A DNA stretch of 64,000 nt from Cellulomonas hominis (GCF_901521055.1 NZ_CABEGA010000095.1:18869-82868); one strand, 5' to 3'; shown: positions 45,992 through 54,677, numbered from the stretch's first letter. Numbers and translations: made by a program. Notes: generated by a model from the letters alone, not told the origin.

Positions 45992-45997
45992 TACGGT
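45992..45997 (+). promoter_or_regulatory. -10 element of orphan winged-helix gene (leaderless)
   Basis: TACGGT ends 6 nt before ATG 46004, again the leaderless spacing. Confidence 0.45.
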
Positions 45998-46003
45998 GAG
46001 GCG

Positions 46004-46399
46004 ATGGCGATCGGGGAGATGCCCGGCCACGACGACGGCCGGGTGCTGGTGCGTGGCGACCTCGTGGTCGAGGTCCCCGCGCGGTGCGTGCGCGTCGCGG
46101 ACCGGCCGGTGCCGCTGACCCGCAGCGAGTTCGAGATCCTCGTGGCGCTCGCGGAGCGCGCCGGCCAGCCGGTGTCGAAGGACGAGCTCGCGCTCGCGGT
46201 GGCGGTGCACGGGCCGCACGCGGTGCCGTCACCGACGGACGCCGACCGGCGCAGCATCGAGGTGCACATGGCGAACCTGCGCCGCAAGCTCGCGGAGGGC
46301 GTGGGGGACCGCGGGTCGATCAGCACGGTGCGCGGGCTGGGGTACCGCCTGGCACCCGAGGTGCTCGTGCCCGGGCAGCGGGACGGCGACGCGGACTGA
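46004..46399 (+). CDS. Stand-alone OmpR/PhoB-type winged-helix DNA-binding protein
   Basis: A 131-aa protein carrying only a Trans_reg_C domain: RPVPLTRSEFEILVALAERA, GQPVSKDELALAVAV, then IEVHMANLRRKLAEG (recognition helix) and the wing STVRGLGYRL. There is no receiver domain, which would normally precede it, nor a histidine kinase nearby. It sits divergent from the surface protein across 185 bp and may control it; that is inference. Confidence 0.88.
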   Translation: MAIGEMPGHDDGRVLVRGDLVVEVPARCVRVADRPVPLTRSEFEILVALAERAGQPVSKDELALAVAVHGPHAVPSPTDADRRSIEVHMANLRRKLAEGVGDRGSISTVRGLGYRLAPEVLVPGQRDGDAD

Positions 46400-46432
46400 G
46401 CGCCGCCGCCCCGGGTGCGGTCAGGGTGCGGG

Positions 46433-47071
46433 TCAGTCCCGGGTGGCCTGCGCCAGCGCGGCGCGCAGGCCCTCGGCGTCGAGCTCGGTGCCGTACGCCG
46501 GCATGTCGCGCTGGAACCGCCAGCCCTCGGAGAGCGGGCCGGCGTCGACGACGTCGAAGCCCCACCGGTCGATGAGCTGCGTGACGACGGCCTTCGCCTC
46601 GGCGTCGTCCCCGGCGATCGCCAGCGCGCGGCGCCCGGGCGTGCCGGCGGGCGTGCCCTTCGAGCCGAGGTCCGCCGCGGTGATGTGGTTGAAGGCCTTG
46701 ACGACGCGCGCGCCCCCGAGGTGCTCGGCGAGCAGCTCGGCGCTGGTGGTCGAGCCGTCGTCCAGCGCGGCGACGTGGCCGTCGCGCTCCCAGTAGTAGT
46801 TGTTCGTGTCGATGACGACCTTGCCCTGCAGCGGGGCGGCCGGGACCTCGCGGTAGGCGTGGAACGGCACGGTCACCACGACGACGTCGCCGTCGGCCGC
46901 GGCCTCCTGCGCGGTGCCGGCGCGGGCGTTGTCCCCGAGCTCGGCGACCAGGTCGACGAGGGTGTGCGGGCCGCGGGAGTTGCTGACGACGGCTGCCTGC
47001 CCGTGCTCGACGGCCAGCCGTGCGAGGGCGCCGCCGATGTGGCCGGAGCCGATGAATCCGATCGTGGTCAT
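46433..47071 (-). CDS. NADPH-dependent F420 reductase-like protein
   Basis: A 212-aa Rossmann-fold protein from ATG 47071. N-terminal TIGFIGSGHIGGALARLA binds NADP; VVSNSRGPHTL, VVVTVPFHAYREVP, KVVIDTNNYYWERDG and the loop ARVVKAFNHITAADL are typical of the F420_oxidored/NpdG-like family, which either shuttles hydride between NADPH and F420 or serves as an NADP-dependent reductase of unknown substrate. F420 use would fit the LLM-class enzyme at 41657. Confidence 0.88.
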   Translation of the reverse strand: MTTIGFIGSGHIGGALARLAVEHGQAAVVSNSRGPHTLVDLVAELGDNARAGTAQEAAADGDVVVVTVPFHAYREVPAAPLQGKVVIDTNNYYWERDGHVAALDDGSTTSAELLAEHLGGARVVKAFNHITAADLGSKGTPAGTPGRRALAIAGDDAEAKAVVTQLIDRWGFDVVDAGPLSEGWRFQRDMPAYGTELDAEGLRAALAQATRD

Positions 47072-47187
47072 GCCGGGGGCAACGGGCTGGGCGCCCTCGT
47101 TGTTCCTGGTCACCGGGCCGGGTGTCCGCTCTGCGGAAAACCGGTTGGCCGGTCGCGGATCGCAGTCGTACGGTTTTTCCACACGGG

Positions 47188-47244
47188 AAGGAGGTGGTCC
47201 GAGACATGAAGTCTTCCAGGACGCGTGAGGTGACTGTCCGCTAG
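47188..47244 (+). CDS. 12-codon ORF behind a perfect Shine-Dalgarno
   Basis: AAGGAGGT at 47188-47195 is a full anti-16S match, and 10 nt later ATG 47206 opens MKSSRTREVTVR with TAG at 47242. The rest of the 350-bp gap (47072-47421) has no larger gene; a GGCCTCCT..AGGAGGTCC imperfect hairpin lies at about 47374. It may be a short leader peptide or a chance ORF. Confidence 0.3.
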   Translation, partial: KEVVRDMKSSRTREVTVR

Positions 47245-47421
47245 TCGCCCGAGCACATCGGACGGATTGCTCGATCCGTTCGCCCGCCCTGCCGGTCCGA
47301 CCGGCACGGCGACGAGCGAATCCCCGCAGTCACCGCAGCCCGTGGGAGCCGCGACCTCGTCCTTCGCGGCAGGGCCTCCTGAAGGAGGTCCGGCCCACGG
47401 GCTGTTCCCTGCCCGGGCGCG

Positions 47422-48024
47422 TCAGCCCGCCGCGCCGAGGCGGGCCCGGAGCCCGTCGCGCACCGCGGGCCACTCCGCCGGCAGGATCGAGAAGTACGCG
47501 GTGTCCCCGCGGGTGCCGTCCGGTGCCAGCCGGTGGCTCCGCAGCACGCCCTCGGGCACGGCGCCGAGCCGGGTGATCGCGCCCACCGAGCGGGTGTTCC
47601 GGGTGTCGGCCCGCAGCGCGACCCGCGCGCAGCCCCACGTCTCGAAGGCGTGGGTCAGCATCAGCAGCTTGCACGCCGGGTTGTTGTCCGTGCCCCACCA
47701 GCGCGGCGCGAAGAACGTGTGCCCGATCTCGACGCGGCCGACGCGCGGGTCCCAGTCGTAGAACGAGGTGCTCCCGCGGACCTCACCGGTCGCGGCGTCC
47801 AGGACCGCGAACGCGAGACGCCCGGGAGCGGCCTGCGCCGCGGTGATCTCGGCGCGCCACCCGTCGACCCCCACGGGCAGAAGGGACGACATCCCCGCCC
47901 ACACGCGCGCGTCGACGAACGCGGCCAGCGCCTCGGCGTGCGGGGCGTCGAGCGGGACGAGACGGGTTCCGTGGCCCTCCAGGGCGAGGTCGTGCTGCAC
48001 GGGGTCGAGGATGGCAGACCGCAC
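47422..48024 (-). CDS. GNAT-family N-acetyltransferase (RimJ/RimL-like)
   Basis: A 200-aa acetyltransferase from GTG 48024 with AAGGGG/GGGAGG upstream. GNAT features: GTRLVPLDAPHAEALAAF, VRGSTSFYDWDPRVGRVEIG, FFAPRWWGTDNNPACKLLML (acetyl-CoA region), and RVALRADTRNTRSVGAITRLG followed by EGVLRSHR. Related proteins acetylate N-terminal residues or small molecules. Divergent from the hydrolase at 48065 across 40 bp. Confidence 0.9.
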   Translation of the reverse strand: MRSAILDPVQHDLALEGHGTRLVPLDAPHAEALAAFVDARVWAGMSSLLPVGVDGWRAEITAAQAAPGRLAFAVLDAATGEVRGSTSFYDWDPRVGRVEIGHTFFAPRWWGTDNNPACKLLMLTHAFETWGCARVALRADTRNTRSVGAITRLGAVPEGVLRSHRLAPDGTRGDTAYFSILPAEWPAVRDGLRARLGAAG

Positions 48025-48027
48025 CCC

Positions 48028-48057
48028 TTGCCTCCCATTGGCTAATGGCATTAGCCT
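48028..48057 (+). promoter_or_regulatory. Promoter plus TetR operator of hydrolase gene
   Basis: TTGCCT (48028-48033) and TAGCCT (48052-48057) are 18 bp apart; the -10 ends 7 nt before ATG 48065, so a leaderless start is likely. The perfect inverted repeat GGCTAATGGCATTAGCC (48040-48056) covers the spacer and -10, the ideal place for repression by the TetR gene downstream (48915), and also lies in front of the divergent acetyltransferase. Confidence 0.65.
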
Positions 48058-48064
48058 GGGGGCT

Positions 48065-48922
48065 ATGGACACATCGACAGCACGGCGCACGCTCCACCTG
48101 CAGCGTCCCGAGGGGCTGGTGGCCTACGACGACGCCGGGACCGGACCGCTCGTGGTCGCGGTCCCCGGCATGGGCGACCTCCGGTCCACCTACGACGAGC
48201 TGCGCGCCGCGCTGCTCGACGCCGGGTACCGCGTCGTCACCACCGACCTGCGCGGGCACGGGGACTCCGACGCCGGGTTCCGCACCCACGGCGACGAGGC
48301 CACCGCCGGGGACGTCGCCGCCCTCGTGGAGCACCTCGGTGCCGGCCCCGCGGTCCTGGTCGGGAACTCGATGGGTGCCTCGGCCGCGGCCGTCGTCGCG
48401 GCGGACCGGCCCGAGCTCGTGCGCGCGCTCGTGCTGATCAGCCCGTTCCTGCGTGACGCGCCGGGCGGTGCCGCCAAGCGCGCGCTGCTCGGGGTCGTGC
48501 TCCGCGTCATGCTGGCGGCGCCGTGGGGTGCCCGGGCGTGGGCCGCCTACTACGGCGTCCTGAACAAGGGCACCCGGTCGCCCCGCCTGGCCGCGCACAC
48601 CGCCGCGATCCGCGCGAGCCTGCGCCGGCCGGGGTACCTGGGGGCGTTCCGCCGGCTGGCCCTCGGCCTCACGCACGCGGTCGTCGAGCCGCGCGTGGCC
48701 CGCATCCAGGCCCCGGCGCTCGCGGTGGTCGGAGCCCTCGACCCCGACTGGACCGACCCCGCGGCGGAGCTCGCGTGGATCGCGTCCGTGGTCGACGCCC
48801 GCACGCTGCTCGTCGCCGACGCCGGCCACTACCCGCAGCACCAGACGCCCGACGTGGTCTCCGCCGCGGTGCTCGGGCTCCTCGCCGACACCGCCCCGGT
48901 CCCGGAGGCCCGTCGTGCCTAG
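48065..48922 (+). CDS. Alpha/beta hydrolase
   Basis: A 285-aa hydrolase. VAVPGMGDLRSTYDELR and TTDLRGHGDSD form the oxyanion region, the nucleophile elbow is VGNSMGASAAA (Ser), the acid is probably Asp in GALDPDWTD, and the catalytic His is in ADAGHYPQHQ. Substrate unknown. The stop overlaps the TetR start by 8 bp, so the hydrolase and its presumed regulator form one transcript. Confidence 0.9.
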   Translation: MDTSTARRTLHLQRPEGLVAYDDAGTGPLVVAVPGMGDLRSTYDELRAALLDAGYRVVTTDLRGHGDSDAGFRTHGDEATAGDVAALVEHLGAGPAVLVGNSMGASAAAVVAADRPELVRALVLISPFLRDAPGGAAKRALLGVVLRVMLAAPWGARAWAAYYGVLNKGTRSPRLAAHTAAIRASLRRPGYLGAFRRLALGLTHAVVEPRVARIQAPALAVVGALDPDWTDPAAELAWIASVVDARTLLVADAGHYPQHQTPDVVSAAVLGLLADTAPVPEARRA

Positions 48923-49502
48923 GGCCGGGCTGTCCCGGGACGCGGTCGTCCGGATCGCGGTCGACCTGGTCGACGCGGGCGGGCTCACGGGGTTCGCGGA
49001 CCTCAGCCTGGCGAAGGTGGCCGCCGAGGCCGGCGTCGCCACCCCCAGCCTCTACAAGCACGTCGGCTCGCTGGCGGCGCTCCGGCGCGAGGTCGCCGTG
49101 CTGGCCGCCGGTGACCTCACGTCCGTGCTGGTGGACCGCACGCTCGGCCGGTCCGGGCCCGAGGCGGTGCGTGCGCTCGCGGCGGCGATGCGGGAGTACG
49201 CCCGCACCCGGCCCGGCCGGTACGCCGCGGTCCAGGTCGCCGCGGACCCGGACGACCCCGCCGACGCGGAGCTGTCCGCCGCCGGGGCGCGGACCGTCGA
49301 GGTGATGATCGCCGTGCTGCGGGGCTTCGACCTGCCGGACGACCGGGCCGTCGACGCCGTGCGGGCCCTGCGTGCCGGGGTGCACGGGTTCGTCACCCTG
49401 GAGCTCGGCGGCGGCTACCGCCTGCCGCGCGACCTCGACCGGAGCTTCGACGTCCTCGTCGGCATGCTCGTGGCCGGGGTGCAGGAGCTGGCGCGCGCAT
49501 AG
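48915..49502 (+). CDS. TetR-family regulator with WHG-type C-terminal domain
   Basis: A 195-aa repressor. The HTH region contains RAGLSRDAVVRIAVDLVDAG, then LSLAKVAAEAGVATPSLYKH with the recognition helix. The C-terminal domain has LRAGVHGFVTLELGGGYRLP, close to the WHG (TetR_C_33) class. It overlaps the hydrolase by 8 bp and probably binds the palindrome at 48040. Confidence 0.93.
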   Translation: MPRAGLSRDAVVRIAVDLVDAGGLTGFADLSLAKVAAEAGVATPSLYKHVGSLAALRREVAVLAAGDLTSVLVDRTLGRSGPEAVRALAAAMREYARTRPGRYAAVQVAADPDDPADAELSAAGARTVEVMIAVLRGFDLPDDRAVDAVRALRAGVHGFVTLELGGGYRLPRDLDRSFDVLVGMLVAGVQELARA

Positions 49503-49505
49503 GGT
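49500..49505 (+). promoter_or_regulatory. -10 element of map (leaderless)
   Basis: TAGGGT ends 6 nt before GTG 49512, overlapping the TetR stop region; no ribosome binding site precedes the start. Confidence 0.5.
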
Positions 49506-49511
49506 GGCCGG

Positions 49512-50282
49512 GTGGTCCAGCTGAAGACACCCCGGGAGATCGAGGCGATGCGTCCCGCGGGCGCGTTCGTCGCCAGCGTGCTGAGCAGCCTGAAGGACGT
49601 CGCCCGCGTCGGCATGACGCTGAAGGAGCTCGACGCGCACGCCCACCGGATGATCGACGACGCCGGCGCGCACTCCGTCTACCTCGGGTACCACCCCTCG
49701 TTCGGCGCCATGCCGTACCCGGGCGTGCTGTGCACCAGCGTGAACGACGCCGCCCTGCACGGGCTGCCCTCCGACCGGGTCCTGGCCGACGGGGACGTGC
49801 TCAGCATCGACTTCGCGGCCCAGGTGAACGGCTGGGTCGCCGACTCCGCGCTGACGTTCCAGCTCGGCACCACCGACCCGGAGTCCCAGCGCCTCATCGA
49901 GGTGACCGAGCAGGCGCTCGCGGCGGGCATCGCGCAGGCGCGACCCGGCAACCGGATGGGCGACATCTCGGCGGCGATCGGCGAGGTCGGGCGCGCGGCC
50001 GGCCTCGGCATCAACGCGGACTTCGGCGGCCACGGCGTCGGGCGGACCATGCACGAGGAGCCGCACGTGCCGAACCTGGGACGCCCCGGCAGCGGGCTGA
50101 AGCTGCGCGCCGGCCTCGTCATCGCCATCGAGCCGTGGTTCATGGCCGGCGGCGACGACTACGAGATCGACCCCGACGGCTGGACGATCCGCACCGCCGA
50201 CGGCGCACGCGCCGCGCACGCGGAGCACACCGTCGCGATCACCCCCGACGGGCCCCTGGTGCTCACCGCCCGCACGAGCTGA
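49512..50282 (+). CDS. map: Methionine aminopeptidase, type I
   Basis: A 256-aa metalloenzyme removing initiator Met from nascent proteins. Metal ligands are the Asp pair in LSIDFAAQVNGWVADSA, His in GHGVGRTMHEEPHV, and Glu in IEPWF and AEHTVAI. VNDAALHGLPSDR is the typical substrate-side motif. Single-domain type Ia length. Actinobacteria often carry two copies, the other in the ribosomal operon, so this is probably the second one. Confidence 0.95.
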   Translation: MVQLKTPREIEAMRPAGAFVASVLSSLKDVARVGMTLKELDAHAHRMIDDAGAHSVYLGYHPSFGAMPYPGVLCTSVNDAALHGLPSDRVLADGDVLSIDFAAQVNGWVADSALTFQLGTTDPESQRLIEVTEQALAAGIAQARPGNRMGDISAAIGEVGRAAGLGINADFGGHGVGRTMHEEPHVPNLGRPGSGLKLRAGLVIAIEPWFMAGGDDYEIDPDGWTIRTADGARAAHAEHTVAITPDGPLVLTARTS

Positions 50283-50451
50283 CGGCGCCCGATCGTCGCC
50301 GCGGCGACGGGGCGCGTTCACCCGGCGGCCGCCCCGCGGTCAGCGGGGAGGGTGATGCTTCGGTGGAACCTCCTACCCAGGAGCTCCGGGCCGGTGGGGG
50401 TGGCGCGCGCTCGGGGGAGGTCGCGCGTCGCCCTCGCCACTCGGCCCCGGT

Positions 50452-51336
50452 TCAGGACCGCAGGTGCGCCCACTCCCGGGGGTTCACGGTCAGCCACTCG
50501 GAGAACGACTGCGCCGGGCGTCCGGACAGCCGGCGCACCGTCGGCGCGGTCGCCTCGAGCTCACCCGCGGCGATGGCCGCGTAGGACGAGACCCAGCCCT
50601 CGACCTCCCACGGCTCCGCGGCGTACCGGGCGCGCGACGCGTAGGCCTCGTCCAGGGTCTCCGGGACGTACGTGATGGTGCGGCCCGTGGCGCTGGACAG
50701 CACCTGGGCCGCCTCCGCGAGCGTGTACGCCGTCGGACCGGTCACGTCGTAGGCCTGGCCGTCGTGCGCGCGCGGCCGCTCGTCCAGCAGCACCGCGGTC
50801 GCCACGTCGGCGACGTCGTCGTGCGCGACCGCCGCGACCCGCCCGTCGCCCGCAGGCCCGCGGATGACGCCGTCCTCCCCGACGAACCGGGCGATCGCGT
50901 CGTGGTACAGGCAGTCCCGCAGGAACGTGAACCGCAGCCCGGAGGCACGGATGTGCTCCTCCGTCGCCCAGTGGTCGCGGGCGAAGGTGAAGGTCGCGTC
51001 GGGGGCGGCGCCCATGAACGACAGGTAGACGACCCGCTCGACACCCGCGTCCACGGCCGCGTCGACGGCGGCGCGGTGCTCGGTCACGCGGTCCGCCGAC
51101 TCCCGCCCGGACACGAGGAACACGCTGCGCGCCCCGGCGAACGCGGCCCGCATGGACTCCACGTCGCGGTAGCCCGGGCTGATCGCCACCTCGGTCTCCG
51201 TGCCGGGCAGCGCGGGCGCGCGGTCCGGGGAGCGCACCACCAGCCGCTGGTGCGCGCCCTCCGCGGCGAGCCGGACGGCCAGCCGCCGCCCGATGCGCCC
51301 GGAGGCCCCGGTCACCACGATCAGGTCGTCGTCCAT
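50452..51336 (-). CDS. NmrA-like NAD(P)-binding SDR-type protein
   Basis: A 294-aa atypical SDR from ATG 51336 with GAGGAG upstream. Rossmann motif VVTGASGRIGRRLAV, ARSVFLVSGRE, VVYLSFMGAAPDA and the helix DHWATEEHIRASGL are NmrA/QOR2-like; no YxxxK catalytic pair is conserved. Such proteins sense NAD(P)H or reduce quinones. The 169-bp gap to map (50283-50451) has no clear feature. Confidence 0.87.
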   Translation of the reverse strand: MDDDLIVVTGASGRIGRRLAVRLAAEGAHQRLVVRSPDRAPALPGTETEVAISPGYRDVESMRAAFAGARSVFLVSGRESADRVTEHRAAVDAAVDAGVERVVYLSFMGAAPDATFTFARDHWATEEHIRASGLRFTFLRDCLYHDAIARFVGEDGVIRGPAGDGRVAAVAHDDVADVATAVLLDERPRAHDGQAYDVTGPTAYTLAEAAQVLSSATGRTITYVPETLDEAYASRARYAAEPWEVEGWVSSYAAIAAGELEATAPTVRRLSGRPAQSFSEWLTVNPREWAHLRS

Positions 51337-51527
51337 GTCAGCTCCTCGGGGCCGCGGGCGGTGCGCCCGGCTGGCAGCGACGGTAGCCGCCCGGGGCCGC
51401 GACGGCAGAGGGGGCACGGCCGCCTGGGGACGAGGGTCGGCGCGCCGACGGGGTGGCCGGTCCGCGGTGCCACGATGGGGCCTGCGCGACGCGTGCTGCT
51501 GCGCGCACCACGAGCGGAGGAGGGCAC

Positions 51528-52070
51528 GTGACGGACGACCGCGGGCGGTACCGCGTCATGACGGTGTGCACCGGCAACATCTGCCGGTCGCCGATGGCGG
51601 AGGTCGTGCTGCGCGCGCGGCTCGACGAGGCGGGGCTGGGCGACCGGGTGGTCGTGGACTCCACCGGGGTCAGCGACGAGGAGCACGGCAACCCGATCGA
51701 CCGGCGCGCCCGCGCGGCCCTCGCCGCCCGCGGCTACCCCGTCCCGGACCGCGCGGCGCGGCAGGTGCGCGCGAGCGACCTGCGGGAGCGGGACCTGGTG
51801 CTCGCCATGACCGCCTCGCACGCCCGCGCCCTGCGCCGGATCGCCCGTGACGACGAGGCCGCCTCCCGCGTGGTGATGTTCCGGACGTTCGACCCGGCTG
51901 CCCCCCGGGTGGCCGACGTGCGGGACGAGCACCTGCTCGACGTCGACGACCCCTGGTACGGGGGCCCGGAGAACTTCGAGACCTGCCTGGACGAGATCGA
52001 GGCGGCGGCGGACGGGGTGGTCGACGCGGTGCGCGCCGGGCTGGACGGGCGGGACGCGGCCACGGTCTGA
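51528..52070 (+). CDS. Low-molecular-weight protein tyrosine phosphatase
   Basis: A 180-aa LMW-PTP from GTG 51528, with GGAGGAGGG upstream. The P-loop CTGNICRSP has nucleophile Cys14 and Arg20; the acid loop is DVDDPWYGGPENFETC with the general-acid Asp. It dephosphorylates phosphotyrosine proteins, in actinobacteria often linked to envelope or capsule regulation. No tyrosine kinase is adjacent. Confidence 0.95.
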   Translation: MTDDRGRYRVMTVCTGNICRSPMAEVVLRARLDEAGLGDRVVVDSTGVSDEEHGNPIDRRARAALAARGYPVPDRAARQVRASDLRERDLVLAMTASHARALRRIARDDEAASRVVMFRTFDPAAPRVADVRDEHLLDVDDPWYGGPENFETCLDEIEAAADGVVDAVRAGLDGRDAATV

Positions 52071-52101
52071 GCGCGCCAGCGGCCGGGGTCCGGTCGGGCG
52101 G

Positions 52102-52896
52102 TCAGTCCGCGAGGAACGCCGCCGCGCGCCGGCCCCAGCCGCGGATCGCCTCGGGCGTGGCCGCGACCTCGAGCGTCGCCGAGGGCAGCAGCCCGGCCAG
52201 CCGCTCGGCGGTGCTCACCGGGTGGCCCGGGTCGGTCGTCCACGGCAGCACCAGCGCCGGGTGGGGGAGCGCCGCCAGCGTGTCCGGGTCGGGCAGGTCC
52301 GACAGCGCCGCCCCGCGCAGGACCGACGGCAGCAGGTCCTCCGGGACGTCGGGGGAGCCCCCGCGGGGCCAGCCGCCCTGGGCCAGGACCGGCGTCTGCG
52401 GCTGCGCGGCGGCGGCGCGCTCCCAGACCGCGAGGCCGTGCCGCTCGATCGTGCGGGCGCCGATCTCGTAGCCCTCGGTCTGCGCGGCGCGGGTCGCCCA
52501 GGCCGTCGGCGGGATGGTGAGGACGAGGCGGCGGAACCGGTCCGGGCGCAGGGTCGCCGCCCAGAGGATCGTGGCCGTGCCCATCGAGGCGCCGACGGCG
52601 TCCACCGGCGCGTCCGGGGACACCGCGTCCACGAGCGCGAGCAGGTCGCCGGCGAGCGACCGCCACGTGTACTCCTCCGGCACGGGGCCGCCCGTCGACC
52701 GCCCGTGCCCCCGGGCGTCGTACCGGACCAGGCGGCCGCGCCCGGCGAGGGCGGTCCAGTCGAACACCCCGCGGGCGTCGTCGACCGCGCGGCTGGCGGT
52801 GAGGCCGTGCGCGGTGACGACCGGGCGTCCCGGGGCACCGGCGTCCACGGACCAGGCGATGCGGGCACCGGGGCGGTCGAGCAGCAGGTCGGGCAC
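52102..52896 (-). CDS. Alpha/beta hydrolase
   Basis: A 264-aa hydrolase from GTG 52896. VVTAHGLTASRAVDD is the oxyanion loop, VRYDARGHGRS follows, the nucleophile elbow is AVGASMGTATILW (Ser), and the acid is likely in PALVLPWTTDPGHP. The terminal catalytic His is less clear (RGWGRRAAAF has none), so activity should be judged cautiously. It converges with the LMW phosphatase gene. Confidence 0.82.
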   Translation of the reverse strand: MPDLLLDRPGARIAWSVDAGAPGRPVVTAHGLTASRAVDDARGVFDWTALAGRGRLVRYDARGHGRSTGGPVPEEYTWRSLAGDLLALVDAVSPDAPVDAVGASMGTATILWAATLRPDRFRRLVLTIPPTAWATRAAQTEGYEIGARTIERHGLAVWERAAAAQPQTPVLAQGGWPRGGSPDVPEDLLPSVLRGAALSDLPDPDTLAALPHPALVLPWTTDPGHPVSTAERLAGLLPSATLEVAATPEAIRGWGRRAAAFLAD

Positions 52897-52975
52897 GACG
52901 CCACGGTAGGGGCCCGGGGGCACGCGCCGGGGACGGGGCGGCGCGCGGCGCGGCCGGCCGGGGCAGGATGGCCGC

Positions 52976-54160
52976 ATGAAGGTGTCGACGCGCTCGCACG
53001 TGCCCCCGTTCGCCGTCATGGACATCGTCGCCGCGGCCAACGCGCGCCGGGCGGCGGGCCAGTCGGTGCTCAACCTCTGCGTGGGGGAGCCGTCGACCGG
53101 CGCGTCCGACGTGGTGCGCGAGCGCGCGGTGCAGCTGCTGGCGGGCGGCGACCTCGGGTACACGGAGGCGATGGGCTCGCCGGCGCTGCGGGCGGCGATC
53201 GCCGGGCACTACCGCTCCTGGTACGGCGTGGACGTCGACCCGGCGCGGGTCGCGGTGACGACCGGGTCGTCCGGCGGGTTCATGCTCGCGTTCCTGGCGG
53301 CGTTCGACGTCGGTGACCGGGTGGCGCTCGCCCGCCCCGGCTACCCGGCGTACAAGAACATCCTCGCGTCGCTGGGGTGCGAGGTCGTCGAGCTGCCCTG
53401 CGGGCCGGAGACCCGGTACCAGCCGACCGTCGAGCAGCTGGAGGCGCTGGACGCGCCGATCGACGGGCTGGTCGTCGCGGGCCCGGCGAACCCCACCGGG
53501 ACGCTCATCGACCGGGCCGCGCTGGACGCGCTCGTGCAGTGGTGCGCGGAGCACGGCGTCCGGCTGGTGTCCGACGAGATCTACCACGGCATCACCTACG
53601 CCGACGCGGCGGCCGCCGAGCCGGGTCCCGCCGGGGCGCCGACCGCCGCGACCGCGCTCGGCTCCGGCGTGGTGGTGGTGAACTCGTTCTCGAAGTTCTG
53701 GGCGATGACCGGCTGGCGGCTCGGCTGGCTGGTGATGCCGGACGACCTGGTCCGGCCGGTCGACGCGCTGGCCGGGAACGTGGCGCTGTGCCCGCCCGCG
53801 CTCGCGCAGCACGCCGGGGTCGCGGCCTTCACGCCGGAGGGGTACGCCGCCGCGGAGGCCAACGTCGCGCAGTACGCCGCGTCCCGGCGCACCGTGCTCG
53901 ACCGGCTGCCGGACCTCGGCTGGTCCCGGGTCGCGCCCGCGGACGGGGCGTTCTACGTCTACGCGGACGTCTCGGCCTCGGGGCTGGACTCCCGCACGTG
54001 GTGCGCGCGCCTGCTGGACGAGGCCGGTGTCGCGTTGACGCCCGGGACGGACTTCGACCAGGTCGACGGTCACGACTGGGTGCGGCTGTCGTTCGCGTCG
54101 GCACCGTCGGTGGTGGCCGAGGCGGTCGACCGCGTCGTGGCCTGGCAAGCCAGTCTCTGA
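52976..54160 (+). CDS. PLP-dependent aminotransferase, class I/II
   Basis: A 394-aa fold-type I aminotransferase. The PLP lysine is in NSFSKFWAMTGWRLGW; the cofactor Asp/Tyr are in VSDEIYHGITYAD, with the phosphate-binding GSSGGF and PGYPAYKNIL segments before it, and the AGPANPTGTLID motif. The C-terminal Arg lies in RLSFASAP. Such enzymes usually act on aspartate-, alanine- or aromatic-type amino acids; specificity is not assignable. CAGGAT ends 6 nt before ATG 52976. Confidence 0.93.
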   Translation: MKVSTRSHVPPFAVMDIVAAANARRAAGQSVLNLCVGEPSTGASDVVRERAVQLLAGGDLGYTEAMGSPALRAAIAGHYRSWYGVDVDPARVAVTTGSSGGFMLAFLAAFDVGDRVALARPGYPAYKNILASLGCEVVELPCGPETRYQPTVEQLEALDAPIDGLVVAGPANPTGTLIDRAALDALVQWCAEHGVRLVSDEIYHGITYADAAAAEPGPAGAPTAATALGSGVVVVNSFSKFWAMTGWRLGWLVMPDDLVRPVDALAGNVALCPPALAQHAGVAAFTPEGYAAAEANVAQYAASRRTVLDRLPDLGWSRVAPADGAFYVYADVSASGLDSRTWCARLLDEAGVALTPGTDFDQVDGHDWVRLSFASAPSVVAEAVDRVVAWQASL

Positions 54161-54248
54161 GCGGCGCGCGGAACCCACGGTCCGGGTCGTTCGTTCGGCA
54201 CCCAGAGCGCTGCGCCGGCCACCGGCGCGACGAGGCGAGGAGGACGGC

Positions 54249-54677
54249 ATGAGGTGTCCCACCGACGGGGCCGAGCTGGTGATGGCGGAGCGGCAGGGCG
54301 TCGAGATCGACTACTGCCCCTCGTGCCGCGGGATCTGGCTGGACCGCGGGGAGCTCGACAAGATCCTGGACCGCGCCGCGAGCCTGGGCGCCGGCGCGGC
54401 ACCGGCGGCCGCCCCCGTCCCGCCCCCCGCACCCGCGCCCGACCGCGGGTTCGAGCGGTTCCCGACCACCCCCGTGCCCGGCTACGGCGGCTACCGGGAG
54501 GACGGCTACCGCGACGACCGGTCCCGTGACGACCGGTACCGCGACGACCGGTACCGCGAGGGCGACCGCCGGTACGACGAGCGCGGCGCCGTGCGCGACC
54601 CGCGCGACCCCCGCTCCCCGTACGGCCGGAAGAAGAAGCGCGAGTCCTGGCTCGGCGACCTCCTCGACTTCGACTGA
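54249..54677 (+). CDS. Zinc-ribbon (zf-TFIIB) protein with RDD-rich tail
   Basis: A 142-aa protein. Residues 1-40 form a zinc ribbon: MRCPTDGAEL, IDYCPSCRGIWLDRGELDKI, with CPxC-type pairs. A Pro/Ala linker follows, then a highly charged low-complexity section of imperfect RDDRY repeats (about residues 88-108) and a C-terminal KKKRESWLGDLLDFD. Zf-TFIIB proteins of this length are common in actinobacteria; function unknown. An ATG start 54249 with GAGGAGG upstream. Confidence 0.87.
   Translation: MRCPTDGAELVMAERQGVEIDYCPSCRGIWLDRGELDKILDRAASLGAGAAPAAAPVPPPAPAPDRGFERFPTTPVPGYGGYREDGYRDDRSRDDRYRDDRYREGDRRYDERGAVRDPRDPRSPYGRKKKRESWLGDLLDFD

Noticed and set aside
54500..54560. Short direct repeats (gacgaccggtaccgc) resembling a repeat array
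   Set aside because: They are in-frame codon repeats of the RDDRY tail of the zinc-ribbon protein, with no spacers; not CRISPR.
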